The notes: generated from the sequence alone by a model not told the origin. DNA of 42,489 nucleotides from DATFXF01 sp035258565 (GCA_035258565.1 DATFXF010000198.1:1-42489), one strand, 5' to 3'. Counted from the first letter of the stretch, positions 32,416 to 41,105 are shown. A program made the numbers and translations.

Positions 32416-34698
32416 TCATTCCGCCGGAAACCTGAACTTCACCCCGGCAAGGAAATTCAGGTGTAGGGCCGGAAAGCCGAGGGACTCTTCGTACTTCTGA
32501 TTGAGGAAGTTATTCAGTCGGCCGTAGAGTTCGACGCCCCGCGGAAGCTGGTATCGAATGCCGCCGTTGGCGAGGACATAGCCCTTGTTGCGAAACAATC
32601 CTCCCGAGGCGCCGAAGTTCGGTTCAACGTCGAGGACCGCGCCGCGCAGGTAGCCATTCAGGTTGAGCATCAGGGCGCGGTGCCGCCAAGTCAGGTTGTA
32701 GCCGGCAGAGTTGCGGGGGCGGCGAATCAGCGGCTGGCCCACCCGAAAGGGCGAGGGGGCAAGGGTGCTGCCATTGAGCGCCAGGATCGCGGAGTTGAGC
32801 CGCGTGTATTCGCCTTCGAGCTCGAGCGACCGCAGGGGCCAAATCCGAAAGGAGATTTCCGCTCCGTGTGCCCGGGCATTCGCGAGGTTGTCGGACGAGA
32901 AGCTGCTCAGGTTTCTGAACGAGCCTCCGAGCGTTACGATCTGGTCTTTGAAACGGTTGTAGAAGTAGGTGAAATCCACACTGGCACGGTTCCCGAAGAA
33001 CCGCTGCTCGATTCCTAGATCGACGCTCACGTTTCGTTCCGGTTTCAACCTGGGGTTGTTGGTGAACGCCAGTTCAAAGCCGTTGGGGGCGCGGATGCCT
33101 GTGCCGAAGCTGCCATGGAGCCGCGTGGCACCGAGGCTGCTTGTTTCGCTCGATGGTCGGGCGAGGAAGGCGGCCGAAACGCGCGGATTCGCCTTGGCGA
33201 CGGAGCTTCGAGGCCGCAGGGGGCGGCTTCCGAAGGCGTCGGGAGGCAACCCGTCGGTTCGAATGTCGTCCACGCGCACTCCCGAAGTGACGTGCCAGCG
33301 ACGGGCAGGGTTCCATCGGTTTTCCGCGAAGAACGCGTAGCTCGAGCGCGGCAGGTCGAAGGGGGCCTGGTTCGAATCGGCGACGAACGTGTTCCGAAAC
33401 CGCTCGTGACTGTACTCGAATCCAAAGACAAGAAAGTCCTTGGTTGAAAGGGTGACCTCGCTCCGCGTGTTCACTGCCGTGCGCAGGTTCGTCGAGAAGG
33501 AGTCGCCAAACGGCGAGTGAAAGAAGAAGCGGTCGTTGGCGACGTTGACGGCGGAGACCTGGCGGAAGCGCGTTGAAAACTGCTCGGCGTAGTCGGCCTG
33601 ATATCCGAACAGATTCTGCTTGTCCCTCGAGATAGTGTCGATGCCGGGGAAGACGCCGAGGGGATCGGAGCCGAACGGCCCTGGCGCACCGGCATCATTG
33701 GCGTTGCCGAAGAAATGAAAGTTCAATTGCCGACGGGGGGTCTGCGGGTAACCCAGAGTGACATAAGCCGTCTGGTTCCGGTAATCGTCGTTGGGAACGA
33801 CACCGCCCGAATCGAGTCGAGAGAGATTGTAGGACCAGCTAAAGCCTCGAGTGAGCCCGCTGCCCCCCGTGGCCAAGCGCCGCGTGGTGAAGCTGCCGCC
33901 CTCGGCCAGGGCGCTGAAACTTGGCCGGGCTTCGCCACGCCGGCTGATCAGGTTGATCACTCCCGTCACCGCGTTCGGGCCGTAGAGCGCGCTCTGGGGA
34001 CCGCGGACCACCTCCACATGATCGACGCCGTCGGTTGCCAAGGGGGCAAAGTCAAAGTCCCCGCCGAACTGATTGACCTGGATCCCGTCAATGAGCACGA
34101 GGTTGTAGTTCGAGTTTCCGCCGCGGATGAAGACGCCTGTTACGCCCCCACGCCGGCCGGTCTGGTTTACCTCGACGCCCGGCACGCCACGCAGGACTTC
34201 GAGCACGCTTTGCGCCCCGCGATCCTCCATTTCGCGCTGCGTAAGGATACTCAGCGAGGAGCCAACCTGCGGGGCAAGCGCGCCGCCGAGGGAAGCCGAT
34301 ACGACCACCTGTTCCTCAACGGCACTCAGCTGCAAGTGCAAGTCCACGGTCAGCGTTTCTCCCCTATCGAGCTCTACTTCGGTCGAAAGAGCGGTGAAGC
34401 CAGGTTGGTTGGCCACCAGCCGGAACGTTCCGGCGCGCAAGCCCGTGAACTCGTACTGGCCGCGCGCGTCGGTTTGCCGTTCTTCGAGTAGCGTGAAGGC
34501 GGTGAGCAAGCCTACGCGGGACCCGGGAACGGCGCGGCCGCTGGGATCGAGCACAGTTCCTCGGAGTGCGGCGGCGTGCGTCTTTTCTTGCTCGGGGTGT
34601 TTAGCTGCGGACGTTGGGGGAGCCTGCGCCCGGAGACGAAGGGCGGACAACGAGGCCAGAAGCAGGAGAGTCAACAAAAGCCTGGTAGAGATTTTCAT
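32416..34698 (-). CDS. btuB: TonB-dependent outer membrane receptor, probable cobalamin (BtuB-like)
   Basis: Outer membrane gated porin of 760 residues. A signal peptide (MKISTRLLLTLLLLASLSAL) is followed by a carboxypeptidase-regulatory-like beta sandwich (about 40-120: RGTVLDPSGRAVPGSRVGLL). The plug domain comes next (EVLRGVPGVEVNQTGRRGG, VFIRGGNSNYNLVLIDGIQV, VEVVRGPQSALYGPNAVTGV). A long barrel ends in NFLAGVKFRFPAE. The ATG at 34698 has a strong GGAGGA; longer frames upstream run into the riboswitch. Cobalamin specificity is inferred from the riboswitch at 34773-34950 and the adjoining btuFCD-like genes, not from the plug itself. Confidence 0.9.
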   Translation of the reverse strand: MKISTRLLLTLLLLASLSALRLRAQAPPTSAAKHPEQEKTHAAALRGTVLDPSGRAVPGSRVGLLTAFTLLEERQTDARGQYEFTGLRAGTFRLVANQPGFTALSTEVELDRGETLTVDLHLQLSAVEEQVVVSASLGGALAPQVGSSLSILTQREMEDRGAQSVLEVLRGVPGVEVNQTGRRGGVTGVFIRGGNSNYNLVLIDGIQVNQFGGDFDFAPLATDGVDHVEVVRGPQSALYGPNAVTGVINLISRRGEARPSFSALAEGGSFTTRRLATGGSGLTRGFSWSYNLSRLDSGGVVPNDDYRNQTAYVTLGYPQTPRRQLNFHFFGNANDAGAPGPFGSDPLGVFPGIDTISRDKQNLFGYQADYAEQFSTRFRQVSAVNVANDRFFFHSPFGDSFSTNLRTAVNTRSEVTLSTKDFLVFGFEYSHERFRNTFVADSNQAPFDLPRSSYAFFAENRWNPARRWHVTSGVRVDDIRTDGLPPDAFGSRPLRPRSSVAKANPRVSAAFLARPSSETSSLGATRLHGSFGTGIRAPNGFELAFTNNPRLKPERNVSVDLGIEQRFFGNRASVDFTYFYNRFKDQIVTLGGSFRNLSSFSSDNLANARAHGAEISFRIWPLRSLELEGEYTRLNSAILALNGSTLAPSPFRVGQPLIRRPRNSAGYNLTWRHRALMLNLNGYLRGAVLDVEPNFGASGGLFRNKGYVLANGGIRYQLPRGVELYGRLNNFLNQKYEESLGFPALHLNFLAGVKFRFPAE

Positions 34699-34711
34699 GG
34701 TGATTCCTCCT

Positions 34712-34729
34712 CTCCCTCTCGCGCGGGAG
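34712..34729 (-). promoter_or_regulatory. Hairpin next to the btuB ribosome site
   Basis: CTCCC pairs with GGGAG directly upstream of the GGAGGA site (34705-34710). There is no terminator T-run, so this riboswitch probably works by ribosome-site access rather than termination. Confidence 0.4.
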
Positions 34730-34772
34730 CTGAAGAGTGGCCCGAACGCCTGCGGTGCTGAGGCCTTCAGGC

Positions 34773-34950
34773 TGCGGACTCCGCCGGTCTCCTGGCTTGG
34801 CGGCACTCGCAATCGCGCGGCCTTCCCGTCCCGACCTCAGCGTGCGCAAGGGGTTGGTCAGAACAGTGACCTGCGCTCGATTCGTTCACCGCCTTACAGT
34901 CGCGCGGCGGCGACGGCGTCTCACCGTCTTCCCGTTCGCGGAGTCTGCGG
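34773..34950 (-). promoter_or_regulatory. Cobalamin riboswitch upstream of btuB
   Basis: Read on the minus strand, all main conserved blocks occur in order: ACGGGAAGACGGTGA, GCGCGACTGTAAGGCGGTGA, GGTCACTG, ACGGGAAGGCC and the B12 box AAGCCAGGAGACCGGC. The closing stem P1 is GACTCCGC (34938-34945) paired with GCGGAGTC (34777-34784). Adenosyl- or methylcobalamin binding is expected to repress the receptor and, if cotranscribed, the MerB-like selenoprotein. Confidence 0.93.
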
Positions 34951-35045
34951 TTGGTGTTTCGGGCGCCAGGGGTCTTGGGCCGAACTTCTGCCCCCGGCGC
35001 TCGGTGGACACGATCGGCGGTCCCCGAGGGTTTGCCGCTTGCGAT

Positions 35046-35936
35046 TCAACCCGCGGGTTCCACTCTTTTTCCCCGGACGTTGACGCGAGGCCGACCTGCC
35101 AGCGTGAGTTCCACGTCCAGCGGTGCCTCAAAAACCTGCTCCAGCAAGTCCTGCCGATAGACTTCTCGAGGCGGACCGACGCGCAGGCACTTCCCACCAT
35201 GCAGCAGCACGACCTGATCGGCGAATTCGGCGGCCAGGTTTAGTTCGTGGGTCACCACAACGACTGTATAGCGATTTTCTTCTGCGAGCCGGCGCAATTG
35301 CTGGAGCAATTCGACCTGCGCGCCGATATCGAGGTGCAGGGTGGGCTCGTCGAGCAGCAGCAGCTGCGGCTGCTGCGCAAGCGCCCGCGCCAGGACCACG
35401 CGCTGCTTCTCGCCGCCCGAGATCTGGTCCATCCAGCGGTCGCGCAAGTGCTGCCCGCCGACCTGGGCCAGTGCGTTCAGCGCGATCGTCGAATCTTCCG
35501 ACGATGCGAAGCGCAAGGAGCGCCCGTAGGGGTGCCTCCCTTGCAGAACGTACTCCCAGACGCGCGCGGGAAACAGCAGTGGGCTTTCCTGTTGGACGAC
35601 AGCGATGCGCTGCGCGCGTGTGCGCGGGTCGAGCTGGCTGGTCTCGAAACCTTCGAGCTGTACGCGGCCAGAGAGCGGCTTGAGCGTCCCCGCCAGAAGC
35701 GCGAGCAGCGTGGACTTGCCGCTGGCATTCGGCCCCAGGATGGCCACCAGCTCCGACTGGCGCGCCTCGAAGTTCGTGGCTTCGAGGGTAAACAGTGGTG
35801 CCCCGCGCTCGTCCGAGGCGTAGGCGTAACCGGCCTGCTGCACACTGAGCCGCACGGCTCCCGGCCTCCAGCGCTCGGGCTCGATCGCCGGGTGCAAAAC
35901 GGATGTATCCCCGGTTTCTGAACCGCTCGGACTCAC
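35046..35936 (-). CDS. btuD: ABC transporter ATPase, B12 type (BtuD-like)
   Basis: ATP-binding subunit of an iron-siderophore/cobalamin-type importer, 296 residues. Walker A is GPNASGKST, the signature SGGEKQR, Walker B QLLLLDEPT, and the switch histidine lies in VVVVTHE. The GTG start at 35936 overlaps the permease stop (GTGA), which supports translational coupling; a longer open frame upstream is a shadow of the permease. Cobalamin specificity comes from the operon riboswitch and the associated binding protein. Confidence 0.93.
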   Translation of the reverse strand: MSPSGSETGDTSVLHPAIEPERWRPGAVRLSVQQAGYAYASDERGAPLFTLEATNFEARQSELVAILGPNASGKSTLLALLAGTLKPLSGRVQLEGFETSQLDPRTRAQRIAVVQQESPLLFPARVWEYVLQGRHPYGRSLRFASSEDSTIALNALAQVGGQHLRDRWMDQISGGEKQRVVLARALAQQPQLLLLDEPTLHLDIGAQVELLQQLRRLAEENRYTVVVVTHELNLAAEFADQVVLLHGGKCLRVGPPREVYRQDLLEQVFEAPLDVELTLAGRPRVNVRGKRVEPAG

Positions 35937-36979
35937 CCAAGCCTCCTTCGCAAGAGGTAGATGAACATCGGCGCGCCTGCCATCGCCGTCATCGCGCCCA
36001 CCTGCAGTTCCGTTGGCGCAACGATGGTGCGGGCCAGCGTGTCCGCAAGCACAATGGCGATCGCGCCTCCCAGCGCCGAAGTAGGAATCAGCAGCCGGTA
36101 ATCGGAGCCGAAGAGCAAGCGCATGGTATGCGGCACCAAAAGCCCCACATAGCCGATGGCGCCGCTCGCCGAAACCGCCAGGCCTGTGAGCAGGGAGGCC
36201 GCCACATACACCACTACCTTCACGCGCGTGACGTCCACGCCCAGGTGCATGGCCTCGCGCTCGCCGGTCAGCAGCAGGTTCAGGTCGGACGCAGTGGTGT
36301 ACATGGCGCCGGTGGCCACCACCAGTCCGGCCACAAACACCCAGAGCACGCTGGCTACCTGCGGCGTCGACAGATCTCCCATCAGCCAGAAGGCCATGCC
36401 GCGCAAGTCGCGGCTGGGCAGCGTGGTCATCAGGAACATGATCACCGCGGAGAGGAACGAAGCGGTGACGATGCCGGCAAGCAGAAGCGTGCCGCTGTCG
36501 AGCTGCCCGCTGCGCCGGCCGAGGAAATAGACCGCCGCGACGGTGGCCGCCGCCCCGAGAAACGCCGCAAGCGGCGTAAACAGCGGCACGAGTGCCGGCA
36601 TCAGCAACACGTGCGGCGATGCGATCAGCCAAGTGATCGCGCCCAACGCCGCTCCGCTCGAGACCCCGAGCACGTAAGGGTCGGCGAGCGGGTTCCGCAG
36701 CAGCGCCTGAAAGCCTGCGCCCGCAACGGAGAGCGCCGCACCCACGAGAATGCCGAGCAGAATTCTCGGTACGCGCAGGTTCAAGACGATCAGGCGGTAT
36801 TCGCTCGGAAGTTGGTCACTGCGCCCGAGCGCCCCGCGGCCCACGTGGAGCGCCAGATCGCTCAAGGAGATGGGCACGGCGCCCAGCTTCAGCGCGATCC
36901 CTACCACGACCAACAGCACGAGCAGAAGAGCGCCGCAGGCCTTCAAGACCATCTTGAGGGTCACCGGCCGCATGCGCAT
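35933..36979 (-). CDS. btuC: FecCD-family permease, B12 type (BtuC-like)
   Basis: Integral membrane subunit of 348 residues with about ten helices. Hallmarks: RVPRILLGILVGAALSVAGA, FQALLRNPLADPYVLGVSSG, WLMGDLSTPQ, SGAIGYVGLLVPHTMRLLFG and the C-terminal ELQVGAMTAMAGAPMFIYLL. ATG 36979 lies inside the end of the binding-protein gene (19 bp overlap), and the gene's own end overlaps the ATPase start, giving a tight btuF-btuC-btuD cassette. Confidence 0.94.
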   Translation of the reverse strand: MRMRPVTLKMVLKACGALLLVLLVVVGIALKLGAVPISLSDLALHVGRGALGRSDQLPSEYRLIVLNLRVPRILLGILVGAALSVAGAGFQALLRNPLADPYVLGVSSGAALGAITWLIASPHVLLMPALVPLFTPLAAFLGAAATVAAVYFLGRRSGQLDSGTLLLAGIVTASFLSAVIMFLMTTLPSRDLRGMAFWLMGDLSTPQVASVLWVFVAGLVVATGAMYTTASDLNLLLTGEREAMHLGVDVTRVKVVVYVAASLLTGLAVSASGAIGYVGLLVPHTMRLLFGSDYRLLIPTSALGGAIAIVLADTLARTIVAPTELQVGAMTAMAGAPMFIYLLRRRLG

Positions 36980-38022
36980 GCCTCCTGCACTTGTCCGACG
37001 GCCTCGATTCCGTGCGGAGGTCGCGCCTTGCCCTTCGGCCCCGGCTTATCTGGGAAAGCGTCGGGATGCAGTTGCCGAGCGAGCTCTTCGATCGCGTCAA
37101 TCAATCGCGGGGCCGGACGATTCACTGCGTCACTGATCAGGGCGATGCGTCGCTTGCGCACGGCCTCCAGGATTCGCCAGCCGGGCTTTTGGCGCAGCGC
37201 CTGAAAATCGTGGCTCGCTTGCTCAGGGTGCGAGCTCGCGAACACGAGATACTCCGGCTGCAAGCGCACAACCTCTTCGAGGCTGACATGCGGCCAGTCT
37301 TGCTTCGTTCCGATCACGGTTTGAGCGCCCGCCCAGCGCAATGCGTCGCCCACAAAGCTTCTCGGACCGGCCGAGATCAATGGGTCGAGCCACACCACAA
37401 ACAGCACGCGCCGCGGCGCGCGGTCCCCGAGCGCCCGCTGGAGCTGGTCGAGACGCGCGCGCAGGCCGGCTACGAGCGCTGCCCCCTCCTCTTGAACGCC
37501 GATCAGACCCGCCAGCTGTTCGGTTGAGATAAGTACGTCTTCGACCGAATGCGAGTCTGTGCCGTACACGGCTACGGACAACCGCTCCAGGGCCTCAACG
37601 GTTTCAAGCCGATTGGCCGTCTTGGCCATCACAACCAGGTCAGGCTTCAGCGCGATCACCTGTTCGAGGCTCGGGTTCATGGGTCCGCCGACGCGAGGTT
37701 TGCGACGTGCTTCGGGCGGATAGTCGCAGGAGTCGGTGACGCCGACCAAGCGATCCTGCACGCCCAAGGCATAGAGCGTTTCGGTTAGGCTTGGGGCCAG
37801 GGAAACAATGCGTCGCACTGGCTGCGGCACCTTCACGCGGCGCCCGGTCTCGTCGGTGACTTCAAGCAGCGCCGAGCTGCTCGGCTCAGGTTTGATCGCT
37901 GTGCCTTGTTCCCGGCCACGCGCGGGAAGAGCAAGCGCGAGCAGGAAAGCCAGTGCGAGCGCAATGAAGAGTCCCCGCACGCGCGGGTCTCTCGAATGCA
38001 GCTTGTCGCTCCTCTGGCCCAT
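36961..38022 (-). CDS. btuF: Cobalamin-type periplasmic binding protein (BtuF-like)
   Basis: Class III substrate-binding protein delivering B12 from the periplasm to BtuCD. ATG 38022 gives 353 residues with a signal segment (GLFIALALAFLLALALPARG). The mature part shows VPQPVRRIVSLAPSLTETLY, VGGPMNPSLEQVIALKPDLV and the C-terminal lobe NRPAPRLIDAIEELARQLHP. An in-frame ATG at 38067 lies before the terminator hairpin, so it cannot be the regulated start. No lipobox cysteine is seen. No strong Shine-Dalgarno precedes 38022. Confidence 0.92.
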   Translation of the reverse strand: MGQRSDKLHSRDPRVRGLFIALALAFLLALALPARGREQGTAIKPEPSSSALLEVTDETGRRVKVPQPVRRIVSLAPSLTETLYALGVQDRLVGVTDSCDYPPEARRKPRVGGPMNPSLEQVIALKPDLVVMAKTANRLETVEALERLSVAVYGTDSHSVEDVLISTEQLAGLIGVQEEGAALVAGLRARLDQLQRALGDRAPRRVLFVVWLDPLISAGPRSFVGDALRWAGAQTVIGTKQDWPHVSLEEVVRLQPEYLVFASSHPEQASHDFQALRQKPGWRILEAVRKRRIALISDAVNRPAPRLIDAIEELARQLHPDAFPDKPGPKGKARPPHGIEAVGQVQEACACGR

Positions 38023-38027
38023 TAATG

Positions 38028-38057
38028 AAAAAGCCCCACGAAAAAGGAGTGGGGCTT
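38028..38057 (-). terminator. Riboswitch terminator before btuF
   Basis: On the minus strand AAGCCCCAC (38057-38049) and GTGGGGCTT (38039-38031) pair, followed by TTTTT (38032-38028) just before the btuF start. This is an intrinsic terminator positioned as the expression platform of the upstream cobalamin riboswitch. Confidence 0.85.
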
Positions 38058-38089
38058 CAAGCCACACCCTCTCTCGCGAAGAGTGTTAG

Positions 38090-38400
38090 CGAAACGACGG
38101 CACGGGCAGGTTTCCTGACTGACGGCCTTCCGCGCCGCTCGCCCGCAGCGGACGACGACAGCGGAACTCAGGCGCTGCTCGCTCTTTCTCCGAGAGAGTC
38201 CTTCCCGGCGCGGTGGCGGATGATCTCCCGTCCACGCACCAGTGGCGGTCCTGGCGCTCGGAACTTCTCTTCAGAAGTTCGAGGCCTCGCGGACCAACAG
38301 CGCCGGCCGATCACAGTGGCGGGACCGTGGCCGACTTGCACGGCCTTCCCTTTAGCTATCGAGCGGCCCAGTCGCTCGCTCGAAGGCTTGTCTCACCCGA
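38090..38400 (-). promoter_or_regulatory. Cobalamin riboswitch upstream of btuF
   Basis: On the minus strand the blocks AAAGGGAAGGCCGTGCAAGT, CGGTCCCGCCACTGTGA, CGCCAGGACCGCCACTGG, GCCGGGAAGGAC and the B12 box AGTCAGGAAACCTGCCCGTG occur in order. The element is about 300 nt, longer than the btuB one because of peripheral stems. With the terminator at 38028-38057 it should stop btuFCD transcription when cobalamin is plentiful. Outer boundaries are approximate. Confidence 0.9.
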
Positions 38401-38421
38401 GCCGGCTAATCTTCCGAAGGA

Positions 38422-38450
38422 AGTCTATGCCTGCAATCGGAAGCTGTCAA
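38422..38450 (-). promoter_or_regulatory. Sigma-70 promoter of the btuFCD transcript
   Basis: TTGACA (38450-38445) and TAGACT (38427-38422) are exactly 17 bp apart on the minus strand. Transcription begins near 38415, just ahead of the riboswitch. It is the best promoter in the window. The upstream gene's stop is at 38483. Confidence 0.75.
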
Positions 38451-38482
38451 TCTACGCACAGAACCCGGAGCATAGCGATGCA

Positions 38483-38980
38483 CTACGCCGTGAGGAGCTT
38501 GCGCAAGCCCGGTGCGGCGCCCCAGCGAAGGTCGTCGATCCACCAACGGCCTTCGGCGCGCACCAACGTATAGCGGGCCAAGTAATGCTCGCCGCCCTCG
38601 GCAAGCAGGTGTGTCTCGAGCACGGCGCGCTGGTCGGACTCTTCGTCCCTGCCGAAGCGCAGCAAACGCGTGTGAAACATCCGCCCGTGCGTGGCCACGA
38701 GTTGGCGAAACGCCTCAAAGGAAACCTCCCCGCGGTACCGCGGTGAGAAAAGGCCGTACGCGGAGTGCAGCTCGCCGCGGTTCAATGCTTCCAAGTGCGC
38801 TCTAACAACGCTCGCCGGCGTGCCGTCGAGCCTCCCGGAGCCGGAATGATCGAGGCGAACCAGGGTCCAGGTGGTGAGGACAAAGGCCACCCCTCCGGCG
38901 GCCAAAAGGGCCCACAAGCGCCGGCGCAGGTGGCGCAGGTTGGCTTCGCGCGAGGTTTCATCCCCTGCCGGGTTGTTCAT
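38483..38980 (-). CDS. Single-pass membrane protein with NTF2-like domain
   Basis: A 165-residue protein with a basic cytoplasmic N-terminus (about 1-22), one helix (LWALLAAGGVAFVLTTWTLV) and an extracytoplasmic domain. That domain begins ASVVRAHLEALNRGELHSAY and has LFSPRYRGEVSFEAFRQLV, ending with RAEGRWWIDDLRWG. The helix-then-sheet pattern with a terminal WWIDDL strand resembles NTF2-like or DUF4864-type domains. The function is unknown. It follows the crotonase gene by 13 bp on the same strand. Confidence 0.75.
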   Translation of the reverse strand: MNNPAGDETSREANLRHLRRRLWALLAAGGVAFVLTTWTLVRLDHSGSGRLDGTPASVVRAHLEALNRGELHSAYGLFSPRYRGEVSFEAFRQLVATHGRMFHTRLLRFGRDEESDQRAVLETHLLAEGGEHYLARYTLVRAEGRWWIDDLRWGAAPGLRKLLTA

Positions 38981-38993
38981 GTCGAGCGCTTCC

Positions 38994-39818
38994 TCAGCGA
39001 TTCTTCCACTGCGGCTTGCGCTTTTCGACCAGCGCCCGCAGGCCTTCCTGTGAATCCTCGAGACGGTAGAGCTCGTTCAGGAAAATGTTCATGGAGTGGC
39101 GTAGGCCGTCGCGCAGGGAAAGGCCCATGCCGCCGAGGATGGCGCGCTTGGCCATCGTCAGCACGGCTCCGGATTGCGAAGTGATTTGCAGAATCCATTC
39201 CTCCACCGCCTGCTCGAGTTGAGACTCCGGCACGAGACGGTTCACTAGGCCAAGCTCCCTCGCCCGCTCGGCGCTGATCGGTTCGCCGGTCAGCACGAGC
39301 TCGAGCGCCACCTTCGGCCCCACGATGTGTGGGAGGATGGTCGAGGCCAGCGGCGGAAACACGCCAATGGTGATCTCCGGTTGCGCGAAGCGAGCTTTCG
39401 GAGTGGCAAGCACCAGGTCGCCGAACGCGGCGAGCTCTGCGCCGCCCCCGATGGCCGGACCATTGACAATCACCAGCACGGGCTTGCTCACCTCGAGCAT
39501 AGCGGTGAATGCGGAGTGGAAGGCGTCCAGCATCTGGAAGACGCGGTCGGCGGTATACTCGCCGATATCAATACCGCCTGAGAAAACCTTGCACGCGGAA
39601 TCAAGCACGGCCAGCTTGACCTCGTCCATCTCTCCGAGCAGTTCGACGCCGGCGGCGAGCTCGCGCAGCATCGGCTCGTTGAGAAGGTTGTGCTCGGGCC
39701 GGTCGAGCGTCATCCGCGCGACCGGGCCTTCCGTGCGGAAGCGGACATACTTGAACTCTCCGGGCCTGCGCCGCGACGGCCCGCCCACGAACTCTTCGTG
39801 TTGGACTCGTTCTGTCAT
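38994..39818 (-). CDS. Enoyl-CoA hydratase/isomerase, dienoyl-CoA hydratase-like
   Basis: Crotonase-fold enzyme of 274 residues. The two oxyanion-hole segments are CKVFSGGIDIGEYTADRVFQ and NGPAIGGGAELAAFGDLVLA, followed by RFAQPEITIGVFPPLAS and LTGEPISAERARELGLVNRL. The pattern FSGGIDIGEYT with VFPP and a C-terminal LRALVEKRKPQWKNR recalls cyclohexa-1,5-dienecarbonyl-CoA hydratases (Dch/BamR) of benzoyl-CoA degradation, but without other pathway genes a generic acyl-CoA role is equally possible. The gene follows the thiolase by 11 bp and shares its transcript. Confidence 0.85.
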   Translation of the reverse strand: MTERVQHEEFVGGPSRRRPGEFKYVRFRTEGPVARMTLDRPEHNLLNEPMLRELAAGVELLGEMDEVKLAVLDSACKVFSGGIDIGEYTADRVFQMLDAFHSAFTAMLEVSKPVLVIVNGPAIGGGAELAAFGDLVLATPKARFAQPEITIGVFPPLASTILPHIVGPKVALELVLTGEPISAERARELGLVNRLVPESQLEQAVEEWILQITSQSGAVLTMAKRAILGGMGLSLRDGLRHSMNIFLNELYRLEDSQEGLRALVEKRKPQWKNR

Positions 39819-39829
39819 GCGCGTTCTCC

Positions 39830-41083
39830 TCAGGTAGCTTCGATAGCCACAGCGAGCCCCAGCCCGCCCGAAACGCAGAGCGTTGCCAAGCCGCGCTTCG
39901 CGCGACCGCCGCGGCGCAATTCGTGCACCAGCGTTGTCGTGATGCGTGCGCCCGAGCAGCCAATCGGGTGGCCCAGGGCAATGGCTCCACCGTTTGGATT
40001 GAGCCTTGCGCGATCGAAGTGCAGTTCGCGATCGCAGGCCAGCACTTGCGCCGCAAACGCTTCGTTCAGCTCAATCGCATCGTAGTCCTCGAGCTTCCAG
40101 TTCGTGCGCTCGACGAGCTTGCGCACCGCCGGCACCGGCGCGATGCCCATCACGCGCGGGTCCACCGCCGCCACGGCTGCATCCACGATGCGCGCGAGCG
40201 GTGTCAACTTCAAGTCGCGCAGCTTTTCCTCGCTCGCGAGCGCCAGCGCCGCGGCGCCGTCGGTGATCCCGCTCGAATTGCCCGCCGTGACGCTGCCGGT
40301 CTCGGAGAAGACGGGTGGGAGGTTGGCCATGGCCTCGAGCGTCACATCGGGGCGCACGTGCTCGTCCTTTTCCATGCGTCTCCGGTTTCCTTTCTTGTCG
40401 GTGCACTCGATGGCGACGATTTCCGCCTGGAAGCGGCACTCGGCCGCGGCGCGCGCAGCCCGCTGGTGGCTCTCGAACGCGTAGCGATCCTGCGCCTGGC
40501 GTGGGATTTGGTACTGTTCGGCCAGCAGCTCGGCGGTTTCGCCCATGACCATCTGCGACATCGGGCAATGGAAACCGTCGCGATACATGGCGTCTACCAG
40601 CGGTTGGTGACCCAGGCGGAATCCCCAGCGGCCTTCCAAGAGATACGGCACGCGGCTCATGGACTCCGTGCCGCCCGCCACGATCATCTCCGCCTCGCCG
40701 AGTAGAATTTGCTGCCATCCGAGTGCGAGCGCGCGCAGGCCAGAGGCGCAGGCCATGTTCACGGTGAAGGCGGGAACATCGACGCCAAGCCCCGCGCGCC
40801 AGGCAATCTGCCGCGCCAGGTTCGGGCCTACGCCCGCCGGGCGCGCGTTGCCGATGATCACCTCGTCCACCGGCCAGGCAGCCCTTGCCGCCGCTGCTTT
40901 TTCTCTGTCCTGTGCGCTTGCCGTGCCCGGCTTGCGCTCCGGCGGCGCCTCGCCGAAGGCGGCCGCAAGCGCTGCGCGCACGGCGATCACGCCCAGGTCC
41001 GCCGCAGTCAGGTCCGCCAGCCCCCCGCCGAACTTCCCAATCGGCGTGCGTACCGCGCTCACGATGTAGGCCGCTCGGCTCAT
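39830..41083 (-). CDS. Acetyl-CoA C-acetyltransferase (thiolase)
   Basis: Thiolase of 417 residues. The nucleophilic cysteine is in NMACASGLRAL (C112), the histidine in ALGHPIGCSGAR (about H372) and the second cysteine in LCVSGGLG (C403). IELNEAFAAQVLA is also present. An insertion of about 20 residues before PVDEVIIGNARPAG (low-complexity FGEAPPERKPGTASAQDREK) pushes the nucleophile some 22 positions later than usual. Biosynthetic versus degradative direction cannot be told. The pair with the downstream hydratase suggests beta-oxidation-like metabolism. Confidence 0.95.
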   Translation of the reverse strand: MSRAAYIVSAVRTPIGKFGGGLADLTAADLGVIAVRAALAAAFGEAPPERKPGTASAQDREKAAAARAAWPVDEVIIGNARPAGVGPNLARQIAWRAGLGVDVPAFTVNMACASGLRALALGWQQILLGEAEMIVAGGTESMSRVPYLLEGRWGFRLGHQPLVDAMYRDGFHCPMSQMVMGETAELLAEQYQIPRQAQDRYAFESHQRAARAAAECRFQAEIVAIECTDKKGNRRRMEKDEHVRPDVTLEAMANLPPVFSETGSVTAGNSSGITDGAAALALASEEKLRDLKLTPLARIVDAAVAAVDPRVMGIAPVPAVRKLVERTNWKLEDYDAIELNEAFAAQVLACDRELHFDRARLNPNGGAIALGHPIGCSGARITTTLVHELRRGGRAKRGLATLCVSGGLGLAVAIEAT

Positions 41084-41105
41084 CGAGGAGTGCCCCGTGT
41101 AGCAG

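Noticed and set aside
34952..35045. Separate strong promoter for the btuB riboswitch
   Set aside because: TTGAAT-like hexamers exist but no -10 at 16-18 bp; read-through from btuFCD cannot be excluded.
38023..38067. btuF start at ATG 38067
   Set aside because: It lies upstream of the terminator hairpin that should control the gene; the ATG at 38022 follows it and keeps the signal peptide.
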